From Stygiobacter electus (GTDB taxonomy: Bacteria; Bacteroidota; Ignavibacteria; Ignavibacteriales; Melioribacteraceae), in NCBI GenBank assembly GCA_029210465.1, contig JARGDL010000001.1, positions 248,001 through 312,000 of the forward strand: a DNA stretch of 64,000 nt, read 5' to 3'. The notes below the pieces were generated by a model. That model searched no databases, had not been told where the DNA came from, and was given only the letters and a program-made list of their open reading frames with translations. A program made the position numbers and the translations under genes. This document shows positions 24,072 through 34,388 of the stretch, in pieces. The stretch's first letter is position 1. Each line of letters opens with the position of its first letter.

Positions 24072-26627
24072 ATGGATAAACTTTTCAAGACAATTTCTCT
24101 CTTTTTTTTACTTATAGTTACAAGTTACTCACAAATTAAAGTTACCTCTTTATTTTCAAATGAAAATATTTCAAACAATTACCTTTTTGGGATTTCTGAA
24201 ACAAGAAACGTTTCCTTAATAAATGATAATTGGAAAGTTTATCAGGAAAATTCATATAATTTTTCAACGATAAAATTACCAGCAATTTTTTCGGGCGATG
24301 ACCAACTTACATTTGAAAGAAAAATAGATTTAACCCAAAATCAAATTGATAATCAAATTATAAAAATTGGATTTTTAGGAATTAACAATTTTGCCGAAAT
24401 TTATTTGAATGGGAATAACATTTATAACCACAATAATGGCATTTTACCTTTTGAAGTAATTCTACCAAAAGATTTTTTAAGATCAGATAAATCGAATAAA
24501 ATTGTTGTAAAAGTTAAATACAAGATTGACTCCGAAAACACAATTCCAGTAAAGCAAAGGTTTTTATTCCCTGAAATTCAACAAGGAATAATTCGTGATG
24601 TTTATTTAAAATTCCTCCCAAAAATTTTTATTTCACAAATTGATTTTGCTAATACACTAAATTCAAATGCAACTAATGGTAAAATAAATTTTAACATTAA
24701 ACTTGAGAACTATTTACCAAAACCAAAGTTTGGACAAACCAACGATGTATTAATTAGTGTAAATATTTTTTCACCAACTCAGCAACTCACTCAAATAAGT
24801 ATTACACAAGCACTTGGTACAAAAGAAATTATTGATTCTAAATTTGAAGTAAATCTTTCTAATATTATTCCTTGGTCACCTGATATTCCAAACAATTATA
24901 ATTGTGTTATTAGCATAATCAAAGATGGAATAGTTTTAGATAAACAAGCAAAGACAATCTCTTTTTTCAACTTACAAAAAAGTGACAACTCATTGTTGCT
25001 GAATGGAAATCCTTTCAGCATTAAAGGAACTACATATTTACTAAACGAAACAAAAAATCCAAATGAAAATATTTATGCAAGAATTAAAAATGATTTGCAA
25101 TTAATAAAACAAACAGGTTTCAATTCTGTAAGATTTTCTAAAAGTTTTCCGCATCCATATGCTTTGCAGGTATGTAATGAAATTGGTTTACTTGCTTTAA
25201 TAGAAGTTCCTTTAAATTCAATTCCTGAAAGATTCTTTAAAGACAACAATTACAAATTAAAAATTGCATCATTCGAAAATGAATTTTTAACAAGCTATTC
25301 AAATTTTTCTAATACATTTTTATTTGGAATTGGAAGTGGTTTCTTACCAAATTCTATTTTAACTGAAAATTATATTTCTTTTATTATTAAAGGATTAAAA
25401 AAGAGTGATGTTATTTGTTATGCTTCATTTTCGGGTTTACAAAATAATTTAATTAATAGTTTAGATTTTTATGGACTTGAATTATTCTCTCCAAATTTAG
25501 AATCAATTAAAAATGCATTTGAGAAGTTGAATCCTGAAATTAAAAATTCATTGTTAATAACAGAGTTGACCTATCCTAATTATAAAGGATTATCCAACGG
25601 ATATTTAGTAAATAATTCATTAGAGGCTCAAGCAAAATATTTTGATGATGTACTTAATTTGTTGGAAGATTATAATATTAACAGATTTTTTATTAATACA
25701 TTTTTTAATTATTCATCTTTCTTTGAATCATTTTATGCAGGCTATACTGGCGATCAAACTGTTAAAATAAGTGTTCTCTCGAAGTATAGAAATACAAATA
25801 ATATTGTTTATAAAACATTATATTCAAAATTAAATAATGGTAGTAAAGTTGCAATTCCCATTGGAATTAAAAAAGAAGATAATCCAATTGAGTTTATTTT
25901 AATCGCGCTAGTTCTTGCTTTGTTTATGGCTGTTCTTGTTAACTCAAAAAGAAAATTTAGAGAAGATGCAACTCGAGCTTTATTGAAATCATATAATTTT
26001 TTTCAGGACATACGAGATCATAGAATAACTTCATTATTTCATACTTCCCTATTGTTGCTACTAATATCAGCAACATTTTCTTTACTTGTTACGATCATTA
26101 TTTTTTATTTCAGAAATAATTTATTACTTGAATTTTTCATTTCATCATTTGCTAGTAGAAAAATTTCAACAACAGTTAGTTTTTTAGCATGGAATCCAAA
26201 ATCAGCATTTGTAATACTCTTTTTATTTATTACAATTAAATTTTTATTACTGACACTCATTATTAAAATAGCATCCTTTTTTGTTAAGACAAGAGTTTCA
26301 ACAACAAATATTTTTTACATTCTTGTTTGGGCATATTTCCCTGTTACATTGTTATTACCATTGGAATTAATTCTTCATAAAATTTTGTTAATGAACATCG
26401 CCAATCCAACAATATTAGTTCTATTAATTTTAACAATAGCTTGGTTATTTTTCAGATTGCTAAAAGGAATTTCCATCATTTTTGATGTTTCACCTTTTTA
26501 TGTTTATTTATATTCATTCACACTAATATTAACTTTTATTGGTGTTTTATTGCTCAAATATCAGATAACTCATTCAATAATTTATTATTTCGAAAACGCC
26601 GTCAAACAATATAATTCATTGATTTAA
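24072..26627 (+). CDS. Glycoside hydrolase family 2-like protein fused to a multi-helix membrane domain
   Basis: 851 residues. A signal peptide (1-18) precedes a GH2-like beta-sandwich (about 30-200, with FLGINNFAEIYLNGN and QQGIIRDVYL). An Ig-like domain (about 200-310) and a TIM-barrel-like region (about 315-590, with LLLNGNPFSIKGTTYLL and LIKQTGFNSVRFSKSFPHP) follow. The segment that normally reads GNE for the acid/base Glu is LFGIGSGF (about 417-424), lacking it. A possible nucleophile remains at Glu498 in ITELTYPN. The C terminus (about 605-840) has about six transmembrane helices resembling a Yip1-type domain. It may be a non-catalytic carbohydrate-binding membrane protein. The ATG at 24072 was chosen over a TTG at 24063. 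Confidence 0.72.
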   Translation: MDKLFKTISLFFLLIVTSYSQIKVTSLFSNENISNNYLFGISETRNVSLINDNWKVYQENSYNFSTIKLPAIFSGDDQLTFERKIDLTQNQIDNQIIKIGFLGINNFAEIYLNGNNIYNHNNGILPFEVILPKDFLRSDKSNKIVVKVKYKIDSENTIPVKQRFLFPEIQQGIIRDVYLKFLPKIFISQIDFANTLNSNATNGKINFNIKLENYLPKPKFGQTNDVLISVNIFSPTQQLTQISITQALGTKEIIDSKFEVNLSNIIPWSPDIPNNYNCVISIIKDGIVLDKQAKTISFFNLQKSDNSLLLNGNPFSIKGTTYLLNETKNPNENIYARIKNDLQLIKQTGFNSVRFSKSFPHPYALQVCNEIGLLALIEVPLNSIPERFFKDNNYKLKIASFENEFLTSYSNFSNTFLFGIGSGFLPNSILTENYISFIIKGLKKSDVICYASFSGLQNNLINSLDFYGLELFSPNLESIKNAFEKLNPEIKNSLLITELTYPNYKGLSNGYLVNNSLEAQAKYFDDVLNLLEDYNINRFFINTFFNYSSFFESFYAGYTGDQTVKISVLSKYRNTNNIVYKTLYSKLNNGSKVAIPIGIKKEDNPIEFILIALVLALFMAVLVNSKRKFREDATRALLKSYNFFQDIRDHRITSLFHTSLLLLLISATFSLLVTIIIFYFRNNLLLEFFISSFASRKISTTVSFLAWNPKSAFVILFLFITIKFLLLTLIIKIASFFVKTRVSTTNIFYILVWAYFPVTLLLPLELILHKILLMNIANPTILVLLILTIAWLFFRLLKGISIIFDVSPFYVYLYSFTLILTFIGVLLLKYQITHSIIYYFENAVKQYNSLI

Positions 26628-26639
26628 TAAGAGGCATAT

Positions 26640-29600
26640 TTGTTTTTATCTAAATTAGAAATACTTGGATTTAAATCCTTTGCAAATAAAACTACCATTA
26701 ATTTCAATCGAGGAATAACAGGAATTGTAGGTCCAAACGGTTGTGGTAAAACAAATATTGTTGATGCTATACGCTGGGTTTTAGGTGAACAAAAAACCAC
26801 CACGTTAAGAATGGACAAAATGGAAAATGTTATTTTCAATGGTACGCGCCAAAAAAAACCAATGGGTATGGCTGAAGTTTCAATGACAATTGTGAATGAT
26901 AGAAATATTTTACCGACAGAATACTCAGAAGTAACAATCACTCGTAGAATATTTAGATCAGGTGAAAGTGAATATTTATTGAATAAAAATATTTGCCGCT
27001 TAAAAGACATAACCAATCTTTTCATGGATACTGGAATTGGAACTAATGCTTATTCAGTTATTGAATTAAAAATGATAGAAGTAATTTTAAGCAGTAAAAC
27101 TGAAGAAAGAAGAAGACTATTTGAAGAAGCAGCTGGTGTTAACAAATATAAATTAAGAAGAAGATTATCACTTAAAAAACTGGATGAAGTTAAAGCTGAT
27201 CTAACTCGTGTTAATGATATAGTTTCTGAAGTTGAAAAAACAGTTCGTTCGTTAGAAAGACAAGCTAAAAAAGCAGATCAGTACACTCAAATTCAATCAG
27301 TCTTAAAAGAAAAAGAAATGGAATTAAGTGAAAGAGAATTTGCTTTATTCCATCGTAAAAAATCTGAATTCAAAAATGAAATTGCTGAATTACTGCAAAG
27401 TAAAGATTCAATTGATAATGAAATAAGAAATATTGAATTAGAATTAATCAATTTAAGAAGTAAGATTAATGAAGTAGATTCTGAACTTCAAAAGAAAAGA
27501 AATGAGTTGGCAAAAAACTCAGAGGAATTATTTAATTCACAAAAAAATATTTCAGTTTCAGAAGAAAGGTTAAAATCACTTAAAAGTAATCATACAAGAA
27601 TTGAACAGGAAATAAATGACTTCAATTCGCAACTTGAAGACAATCAATCTTCAATAGATGAAAGTAAAATTGAAATTGAAAAGTTAAAAACTCTCCTGCT
27701 CCAAAAAGAAAATGAAATAAATGCTTTTAATGAGGAAACAGAAATTAAAAGAAATGATTTAGAATTTTTCCGTACTGAGTTAAAAAAATCTAACGAAGAA
27801 AAATTTGAACTAATAAAATTACTTAATGATAAAGAAAACTTAATCAGCAACCTCAAGAAAGAAGTTGAAAATAATCAAGCTAATATTGAAAAATTAAATG
27901 CAAAAATTCTTAATACAACAAACTCTATTGCTAAAACAGTTGGTTACATTGATAACTTAGTAATTGAAAAAGAGGAAGCAGAAAAAAAATTACGAGAGAA
28001 TAATCTTCAAATTAATTTACGCGAAAAAGAAAAAGCTGAACTTGAAGAAACAATAAGCAAGTTAAAATCTCAGGAACTTGATAAACGAACTTTCATAGCT
28101 GGATTAAAAGAAAAAATTAATTTTTTACAAACTTTAATATCTAATCTTGAAGGTATTTCTAAAGGTGCTCGTGTTTTATTAGAAAATAACGAGTGGACAA
28201 AAAAGAATAAAAATATTTTTGCTGACCTTGGCGATACGCAAGAACAATTCAGATTTGCATTAGAAGCAGCATTAAAATCAGTATTGAATAATTTATTGAT
28301 CGATAATATTGAAGACCTCCAAAACGCAATTTCATATTTAAAAAATAATGATTTGGGCAAAGCCTCATTTTATTTGTTAAAAAACAAAAATTCAAAAAAA
28401 TCTTTTTTGGATTCAATAATTTCATTTAGTACAAAAAGAAAGATTAAGAAAATTTCTTCTGATAAAAATTTTGTTGGATGGGCAAAAGATTTCGTAGAGA
28501 CTGAAAGTAAATTCAAACCATTCTTCGAACAAATTCTAAATAAAATTGCTGTAGTCAAAAATCTTGAAAGTGCAATATCATTATCAAAAATGTTTGATGA
28601 TTTTAGTTTTACAACTTTAGAAGGTGATTTAGTCCAAAGCAATGGAATAGTGGAAGCTGGCTCGTTACCAAAAGAAGATGAAACATTATTTGGCAGAAAA
28701 CAACTTTTGGAAAATCTCAAAAAAGAGTTTCCAAATCATGAACATGAATTAGAAAAGTTAGTTTCAGAAATTAATTCACTTGAATTAAAATTATCTGAAA
28801 TAGATTTAAGAAAACTTACTGAGCATGAAAAATTAATTTCAAATGATATTGCAAATATTGAAAAACAAATTTCGCAACTTGAATTCGAAAAGAAAAAAGC
28901 TGATGAAGAAATTGAAAATGCTCAAAATGAAATCCAAGAACTTGCTTCAAAAACAAAAGTAATTGAAGCTCAACTTGAAGAAATTGATATTGAATATCAA
29001 AAACTAATTACAACCAAAAATGAAATTGAATTAAATGTTCAGGAAAAAGAAAACCATCTTAAAATATTCGAAGAGGAATTTAATCATAAAACCACTGAAC
29101 ATAACCAAAGAAAAATTGAACTTGAAAGAATTAAAGGACAAATCATTAATCTTGAAAATGGTATAAATCGTTCCTTGCAAAATATTGATACAATTAATTC
29201 TGGGGTTGAGAAACGTAAAAATGATTTAATTAAAAACGAGGAAGAAACTAATTCAATTTTAGAAATTCTTGATGAAACAAAATATAAACTTGATGAAATT
29301 ACTTTAACTAGAAATAAACTAATTGAAGAAGAGAAAATCATTTCTGATGAATTGTCAAAAATCAAATCCGAAGCTCAAAAGTTTGAAAATCAATTGAATG
29401 AATTAAGAAATCAAAGACAAATTGTATCTGATAAAATTTATTCGCTTGAACTAAAAGAAAATGAAATCAATTTTAAAATTGAAAACATAATTCAACATAT
29501 AAAAGAAAATTACAATGCTGAAATTGAGCTCAAAGAATTTGACGATTTAGATACATTTAACTTTGAAGAAGTAGCACAAGAAGTTCAGCGCAGTAAAGAA

Positions 29601-30236
29601 AAGATTAAAAATCTTGGTCCTGTAAATTTACTTGCATATTCCGAGTATGAAGAGGAAAAACAAAGGTTAGAATTTTTGTTAAAACAAAGAAATGATTTAA
29701 TTGATTCTGAAAAAGATTTAATTAAAACAATAAATGAAATAAATGATACTGCACAAAAGCTATTTATGGATACTTTTGAAATGATAAGACAAAATTTCAT
29801 CAAAATTTTCCAAACACTTTTTAATCCCGGTGATGAAGCTGATTTAATGCTCGAAGAAAATGTTGATCCGTTAGAAGCTAAAATTGAAATCATGGCAAAA
29901 CCAAAAGGCAAAAGACCCACAACAATTGAATTACTTTCTGGTGGTGAAAAAACATTAACAGCTACAGCTTTACTTTTTGCTATATATTTAGTTAAACCTT
30001 CTCCATTTTGTGTTCTTGATGAAGTTGATGCTCCTCTTGATGATGCGAATATTGACCGCTTTACAAAATTAATTAAAGAATTCAGTAGTAATACTCAATT
30101 TATAATTGTAACTCATAACAAAAGAACAATGGAAGCTGCTGAAACTATGTACGGTGTTACAATGCAGGAAGAAGGTATTTCTAAACTTGTTGGTGTTCGT
30201 TTTGAAGAAATTCCGGAGTATAATGAACCACAATAA
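26640..30236 (+). CDS. smc: Chromosome segregation ATPase SMC
   Basis: 1198-residue condensin subunit. Walker A is GPNGCGKTNI (31-40). Two long coiled coils (about 165-495 and 680-1020) flank a hinge domain (about 510-660, with ISKGARVLLENNEW). The C-terminal head has the signature LSGGEKTLTATALLFAIYLV and Walker B PFCVLDEVDAPLDD. It starts with TTG at 26640, preceded by AGAGG; the family N terminus FLSKLEILGFKSFANKT follows at once. It overlaps the next gene by 14 nt. Length is typical for bacterial SMC. Confidence 0.97.
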   Translation: MFLSKLEILGFKSFANKTTINFNRGITGIVGPNGCGKTNIVDAIRWVLGEQKTTTLRMDKMENVIFNGTRQKKPMGMAEVSMTIVNDRNILPTEYSEVTITRRIFRSGESEYLLNKNICRLKDITNLFMDTGIGTNAYSVIELKMIEVILSSKTEERRRLFEEAAGVNKYKLRRRLSLKKLDEVKADLTRVNDIVSEVEKTVRSLERQAKKADQYTQIQSVLKEKEMELSEREFALFHRKKSEFKNEIAELLQSKDSIDNEIRNIELELINLRSKINEVDSELQKKRNELAKNSEELFNSQKNISVSEERLKSLKSNHTRIEQEINDFNSQLEDNQSSIDESKIEIEKLKTLLLQKENEINAFNEETEIKRNDLEFFRTELKKSNEEKFELIKLLNDKENLISNLKKEVENNQANIEKLNAKILNTTNSIAKTVGYIDNLVIEKEEAEKKLRENNLQINLREKEKAELEETISKLKSQELDKRTFIAGLKEKINFLQTLISNLEGISKGARVLLENNEWTKKNKNIFADLGDTQEQFRFALEAALKSVLNNLLIDNIEDLQNAISYLKNNDLGKASFYLLKNKNSKKSFLDSIISFSTKRKIKKISSDKNFVGWAKDFVETESKFKPFFEQILNKIAVVKNLESAISLSKMFDDFSFTTLEGDLVQSNGIVEAGSLPKEDETLFGRKQLLENLKKEFPNHEHELEKLVSEINSLELKLSEIDLRKLTEHEKLISNDIANIEKQISQLEFEKKKADEEIENAQNEIQELASKTKVIEAQLEEIDIEYQKLITTKNEIELNVQEKENHLKIFEEEFNHKTTEHNQRKIELERIKGQIINLENGINRSLQNIDTINSGVEKRKNDLIKNEEETNSILEILDETKYKLDEITLTRNKLIEEEKIISDELSKIKSEAQKFENQLNELRNQRQIVSDKIYSLELKENEINFKIENIIQHIKENYNAEIELKEFDDLDTFNFEEVAQEVQRSKEKIKNLGPVNLLAYSEYEEEKQRLEFLLKQRNDLIDSEKDLIKTINEINDTAQKLFMDTFEMIRQNFIKIFQTLFNPGDEADLMLEENVDPLEAKIEIMAKPKGKRPTTIELLSGGEKTLTATALLFAIYLVKPSPFCVLDEVDAPLDDANIDRFTKLIKEFSSNTQFIIVTHNKRTMEAAETMYGVTMQEEGISKLVGVRFEEIPEYNEPQ

Positions 30237-30945
30237 TTTTAAAATATTCGTTGACTTCGACGGGACAATATCAAAAGAAGATGTTGGTGAAAAACTTTTT
30301 ATCGAATTTGGAAATCCAGATTATGCTAAAAAATTAATCGATGATTGGAACAATGATTTAGTTGATCCAAAATATGGCTGGCTTTCATTATGTGAATCTG
30401 TAAAGTACGTTGATGAAAATAAACTAATTGACTTTTTATCAAACATTGAAATCGATTCAACTTTTGCTGATTTCATAAAATATTGCGATACAAATAATTT
30501 CGATGTCAAAATAGTTAGCGATGGTTTTGATTTTTACATAAATAAAATTTTAGAGAAAGAGAATATTTATAATATTGAAGTTTCATCTAATAAATTAGAA
30601 ATAATTGAGAACAAGTTTTATCCATCTTTTCCAAATTCTGCAAGCGATTGTTCTTGCAGTGCAAATTGTAAAAGAAACTTTATAATTACTAACAGCAGTG
30701 ATGATGATTACTCTGTTTACATTGGTGATGGCGTTTCCGATAGATGCCCTGTTCAATATTGTGATTTCATTTTTGCTAAAAATACTTTACTAAAGTATTG
30801 TGAAGTAAATAGAATTACCTACTTCCCTTTTAATGATTTTAATGATATAACAAAAAAACTTGATGAACTAAAAAATAAAAAGAGACTTAAAAAACGTCAT
30901 CAAGCTCAAATAAAAAGAAATGAAGTTTATATGAAAGAGGCATAA
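30223..30945 (+). CDS. HAD-family phosphatase, MtnX/phosphoserine phosphatase-like
   Basis: 240-residue haloacid-dehalogenase phosphatase. Motif I is FVDFDGTISKEDVGE (Asp11 nucleophile, Asp13), motif II VSDGFDFY, motif IV YIGDGVSDRCPVQ. The cap has a Cys-rich patch, SDCSCSANCKRN, similar in place to the CxxCK region of MtnX-like enzymes. It may act on a small phosphorylated metabolite; the substrate is not evident. The ATG at 30223 lies within the end of smc, preceded by GGAG. It overlaps the methyltransferase gene by 1 nt. Confidence 0.82.
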   Translation: MNHNNFKIFVDFDGTISKEDVGEKLFIEFGNPDYAKKLIDDWNNDLVDPKYGWLSLCESVKYVDENKLIDFLSNIEIDSTFADFIKYCDTNNFDVKIVSDGFDFYINKILEKENIYNIEVSSNKLEIIENKFYPSFPNSASDCSCSANCKRNFIITNSSDDDYSVYIGDGVSDRCPVQYCDFIFAKNTLLKYCEVNRITYFPFNDFNDITKKLDELKNKKRLKKRHQAQIKRNEVYMKEA

Positions 30946-31526
30946 TGAAAAATTTTTCTTTAAAAGTTTTTAAATACAGAAGTTATACTCCAATTCCATT
31001 TTTACTTTTGATGTTAATATTTCAAAATTCTACAACATATTCATTGATTTTTGGATTTATAATTGCGGCTATCGGTGAGTTTTTTAGATTCTGGGGAGTC
31101 ATATATGCTGGTAGTGAAACTAGAAGAACAGGTGAAGTCGGAGCTACATATTTAGTTGTTTCTGGTGCATTTGCTCATGTTCGTAATCCACTTTATTTGG
31201 GAAATATGCTAATGTATTTTGGAGTTAGCATAATGTCTTTTGCTCTTGTTCCTTATTTGCAAATTGCAGTTATTGTTTTCTTCTTTTTACAATACTATAT
31301 AATCATAAGTGAAGAAGAAAAATTCTTGAAAGAAACATATAAGAAAGATTATGATAATTATCTTTCTCAGGTCCCTAAATTAATACCAGCATTAAAAAAA
31401 TATATTAATCCTGGTTTAGTACAACCACCAAGAAATTTAAAAGCTGGATTAAAATCTGAAATGAGAACATTACAAGCATCATTATTAATAATAATCTTAA
31501 TAACAATAAGACATTTTTTACATTGA
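30945..31526 (+). CDS. Isoprenylcysteine methyltransferase-like/phospholipid methyltransferase membrane protein
   Basis: 193-residue integral membrane protein with hydrophobic stretches at about 15-50, 85-115 and 175-192. It carries the ICMT/PEMT family signature: LVVSGAFAHVRNPLYLGNML (SAM-binding region), then EEEKFLKETYKKDYDNYLSQVP. Such enzymes methylate lipids or isoprenoid-linked substrates at the membrane. It lies between a HAD phosphatase and lpxB with overlaps at both ends, so it belongs to the lipid A gene block. The substrate is not known. Confidence 0.83.
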   Translation: MKNFSLKVFKYRSYTPIPFLLLMLIFQNSTTYSLIFGFIIAAIGEFFRFWGVIYAGSETRRTGEVGATYLVVSGAFAHVRNPLYLGNMLMYFGVSIMSFALVPYLQIAVIVFFFLQYYIIISEEEKFLKETYKKDYDNYLSQVPKLIPALKKYINPGLVQPPRNLKAGLKSEMRTLQASLLIIILITIRHFLH

Positions 31527-32656
31527 CAAAAAAATTAATGATAATAGCTGGCGAAGCCTCTGGTGATCTTCATGGTGCAAGTTTAATAAAAGAGTTGAAA
31601 AAACTTGATGGCAATTTACAATTTGTAGGAATTGGTGGCGATAAAATGATTGAACAAGGATTGAAAGCTATCTATCATATTAAACAAATGGCTTTTCTCG
31701 GATTTGTTGAAGTAATTAAACATTTACCTTTCATTAACAAAGTAAAAAACGATTTATTAAATATTGTCCAAGAAGAAAAAATTAAAAATGTAATCCTTAT
31801 CGATTATCCCGGATTTAATCTAAACATTGCAAAAAAATTTAGTCAGTTAGGAATTAACAATTACTATTACATTTCACCTCAAGTTTGGGCTTGGGGTAAA
31901 AGCAGAATTAATAGCATTCAAAAATTTGTAAAAAAAATGTTTGTCATTTTTCCATTTGAAGAAACATTTTATAAAAAACATAATGTTGATGTTAAATTTG
32001 TTGGTCATCCTATAATTGAACATATAGCAAATTATAATTTTTTTACAAAAGATGAACTTTATAATAAATTTAATCTCGACAAAGAAAAAGAAATTTTACT
32101 TGTACTACCAGGCAGCAGAAAGCAAGAAATTAAAAAGCTATTTTCAAAAGCTATTAAAGCTGCAACTATTATATCAGATAAATTTAATTTGCAAATTGTA
32201 GTTGCTTGTTCAGAAAATATAGATGAAAATATTTTTAAAAGTTACCACGAAGGTAATTATAAAGTTATTAAAGGTTACACTTATGATTTATTAAAACACT
32301 CTTACTTTGGAATAATTAAATCCGGAACATCAACCTTAGAAGCTGGATATTTTCAATTACCTTTTATCGTTATTTATGTTACAAATTTTATTACCTATTT
32401 CATAGGTAAATTTTTGGCAAAAATTAAAAATATTGCAATGCCAAATATTCTTTTAGAAGAAAATGTTGTTCCTGAATTAATTCAATATGATGCTTCAGTT
32501 GAAAATATTGTATTAACTGCAACTAAAATTTTAAATGATTCTGAAAAATTTAATTCAATTAAAAATAAATTAGGCAAAATCAAAGAAAGATTAGGTAATA
32601 CAAAAGCTTCTGAAACAGCAGCTGGTATTATCTATTTACAATTAAATGAAACTTAA
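31523..32656 (+). CDS. lpxB: Lipid-A-disaccharide synthase
   Basis: 377-residue GT19 enzyme that joins UDP-diacylglucosamine and lipid X to make the lipid A disaccharide. Motifs: IIAGEASGDLHGASLIKEL at the start, GIGGDKMIEQGLKAIY, MAFLGFVEVIKHLPF, YISPQVWAWGKSRI, FVGHPIIEH and LVLPGSRKQEIKKL. It starts with TTG at 31523, overlapping the upstream stop by 4 nt. It overlaps the next acyltransferase gene by 11 nt. This gene proves an outer membrane with lipid A. Confidence 0.96.
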   Translation: MTKKLMIIAGEASGDLHGASLIKELKKLDGNLQFVGIGGDKMIEQGLKAIYHIKQMAFLGFVEVIKHLPFINKVKNDLLNIVQEEKIKNVILIDYPGFNLNIAKKFSQLGINNYYYISPQVWAWGKSRINSIQKFVKKMFVIFPFEETFYKKHNVDVKFVGHPIIEHIANYNFFTKDELYNKFNLDKEKEILLVLPGSRKQEIKKLFSKAIKAATIISDKFNLQIVVACSENIDENIFKSYHEGNYKVIKGYTYDLLKHSYFGIIKSGTSTLEAGYFQLPFIVIYVTNFITYFIGKFLAKIKNIAMPNILLEENVVPELIQYDASVENIVLTATKILNDSEKFNSIKNKLGKIKERLGNTKASETAAGIIYLQLNET

Positions 32657-33305
32657 CAATACACAAAAAAATTTTTTACGTTTTGCTGGAATTAAATTTT
32701 CAAGCTTTTTAATTGATGTTCTTTTAAAGACTGTACGCATTAAAGTTCACAACTTTGAGGTTATTAAAAATCTAGAAAAAGTAAATAAAAATTACATAGT
32801 TGCATTTTGGCACGGATCGATGTTAATTGGTTGGTATCTACAAAAAAATAAAAAATTTGCTGCACTTGTAAGTAAAAGTAAAGATGGTGATATATTAACC
32901 TCAATTTTAAAAAAATGGAATTTTTATGTTGTTCGTGGTTCAAGTAGTAAAGGTGGTCATGATGCTCTTGATGAAATGATTAAATTAATTCAAAATAATT
33001 ATAATTTGGCAATTACACCGGATGGACCTACTGGACCAATTTATAAAATGAAACCCGGTGCTGTTATTGTTTCTCATAGGATTCAAGTACCTTTAATTTT
33101 ACTTGGTATTGGAATTAAAAACAAATGGCAGCTCAAAAGTTGGGATCAATTTGAAATTCCCAAACCATTTTCTAAAGTAGAGGTTATTTATTCTGATCCG
33201 ATTTTTATAAACAAAGATTCAAACCGTGAAGATATAAGTATTATAATTAATGAATGTGAAGTAAAACTAAATGAATTACAAAACCAAGCTAATAAATTAT
33301 GCTAA
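32646..33305 (+). CDS. DUF374-family lysophospholipid/lipid A acyltransferase-like protein
   Basis: 219-residue protein with an LPLAT-type core. IVAFWHGSMLIGWY contains an HxS motif in place of the usual HxxxxD. NLAITPDGPTGPIYKMKPGAVIVSH is the strongly conserved DUF374 block, and KDGDILTSILKKW precedes it. DUF374 genes regularly sit with lpx genes, as here between lpxB and lpxK, with overlaps on both sides (11 and 7 nt). Acyl transfer onto lipid A is a reasonable inference but not demonstrated for this family in general. Confidence 0.85.
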   Translation: MKLNNTQKNFLRFAGIKFSSFLIDVLLKTVRIKVHNFEVIKNLEKVNKNYIVAFWHGSMLIGWYLQKNKKFAALVSKSKDGDILTSILKKWNFYVVRGSSSKGGHDALDEMIKLIQNNYNLAITPDGPTGPIYKMKPGAVIVSHRIQVPLILLGIGIKNKWQLKSWDQFEIPKPFSKVEVIYSDPIFINKDSNREDISIIINECEVKLNELQNQANKLC

Positions 33306-34363
33306 AATTTTTTAGAATAATATTATCACCATTAGTTTTTCTATATGCATTTATAGTTAAAGCTCGCAACTTTTTATTTGATAAAAACATTTTTAAATCA
33401 AAAAAAGTAAATGCAAAAGTTATTTCTGTTGGAAATATTACAGTCGGTGGTTCTGGTAAAACTCCAATGGTTTTATTAATCGGTGAAATGTTAAAAAAAT
33501 TAAATAAAAGAGTTTCTGTTTTAAGTAGAGGATATGGCAGACAAAGTTCCGGATATATTTATGTTAGCGACGGTAATGAAATTTTTTCGTCTGTAGAAAA
33601 ATCGGGAGACGAAATTATATTAGTGTCAAATGAATTAAGAATACCTTCTGCAGTTTGCGAGAACAGAGTTAAAGGTGCAATGAATTTGATAAAAGACTCG
33701 AACACAGATGTCATTATTCTTGATGATGCATTTCAACATCGTTGGATTTATAGAGATTTAGATATTGTTCTAATTGATCAAAGATTTTTAAATAAAAAAG
33801 ATTTCATCGAACAAAAACTGTTACCTCTTGGAATAATGAGAGAAAGCTTTAGTTCACTTAAACGTGCGGATGCAATTGTTATAAATAGAAAGTTTTCTGA
33901 AAAAAATGATATCCCCAATAACTTATTAAAATACTTTTCAGGTAAAAATGTTTTTCATGGCTATTATGTTGCAAAAGGAATTTATGATGTTAAATCTCAT
34001 AAGTTTTTTGAAGTAAATGAATTCGTTGGCCAAAAAAGTTTAGTTGTGTGTGGAATTGCAAAACCATTTTCATTCTTAAATATCTTGGAAAATAATGGTA
34101 TTGATATTTCTAACAAACTAATTTATCCCGACCATGCTAATTATACAATTGCAGAAATTCAGGAAATCAGAAAAAGTTTTTATGATACTAATTCACATTC
34201 AGTTTTAACAACACATAAAGATGCCGTTAAACTTACAAACTTCAGCAAAGAACTTGATGATATTGATATTTACTATTTGAAAATTGAACTTGAAATTGAA
34301 GAACAAAAGGATTTCGAAAATTTAATTATTAAAACGATTTCAAAAACAAACACAATAAATTAA
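33299..34363 (+). CDS. lpxK: Tetraacyldisaccharide 4'-kinase
   Basis: 354-residue inner-membrane kinase that phosphorylates the 4' position of the lipid A precursor. An N-terminal hydrophobic helix (about 3-20) is followed by Walker A VGNITVGGSGKTPMVLL, then LSRGYGRQSSGY and the Walker B-like IILDDAFQHRWIYRDLDIVLID. LPLGIMRESFSSLKRADAI is the next conserved block. The ATG at 33299 is within the end of the DUF374 gene. It completes the lpxB-DUF374-lpxK block. Confidence 0.95.
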   Translation: MLKFFRIILSPLVFLYAFIVKARNFLFDKNIFKSKKVNAKVISVGNITVGGSGKTPMVLLIGEMLKKLNKRVSVLSRGYGRQSSGYIYVSDGNEIFSSVEKSGDEIILVSNELRIPSAVCENRVKGAMNLIKDSNTDVIILDDAFQHRWIYRDLDIVLIDQRFLNKKDFIEQKLLPLGIMRESFSSLKRADAIVINRKFSEKNDIPNNLLKYFSGKNVFHGYYVAKGIYDVKSHKFFEVNEFVGQKSLVVCGIAKPFSFLNILENNGIDISNKLIYPDHANYTIAEIQEIRKSFYDTNSHSVLTTHKDAVKLTNFSKELDDIDIYYLKIELEIEEQKDFENLIIKTISKTNTIN

Positions 34364-34388
34364 CAAACTATAATTGGAGGATTGTTAA

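Noticed and set aside
26624-27025. 133-residue reading frame opposite the start of smc
   Set aside because: Overlaps the conserved Walker A end of smc; it is an antisense artefact.
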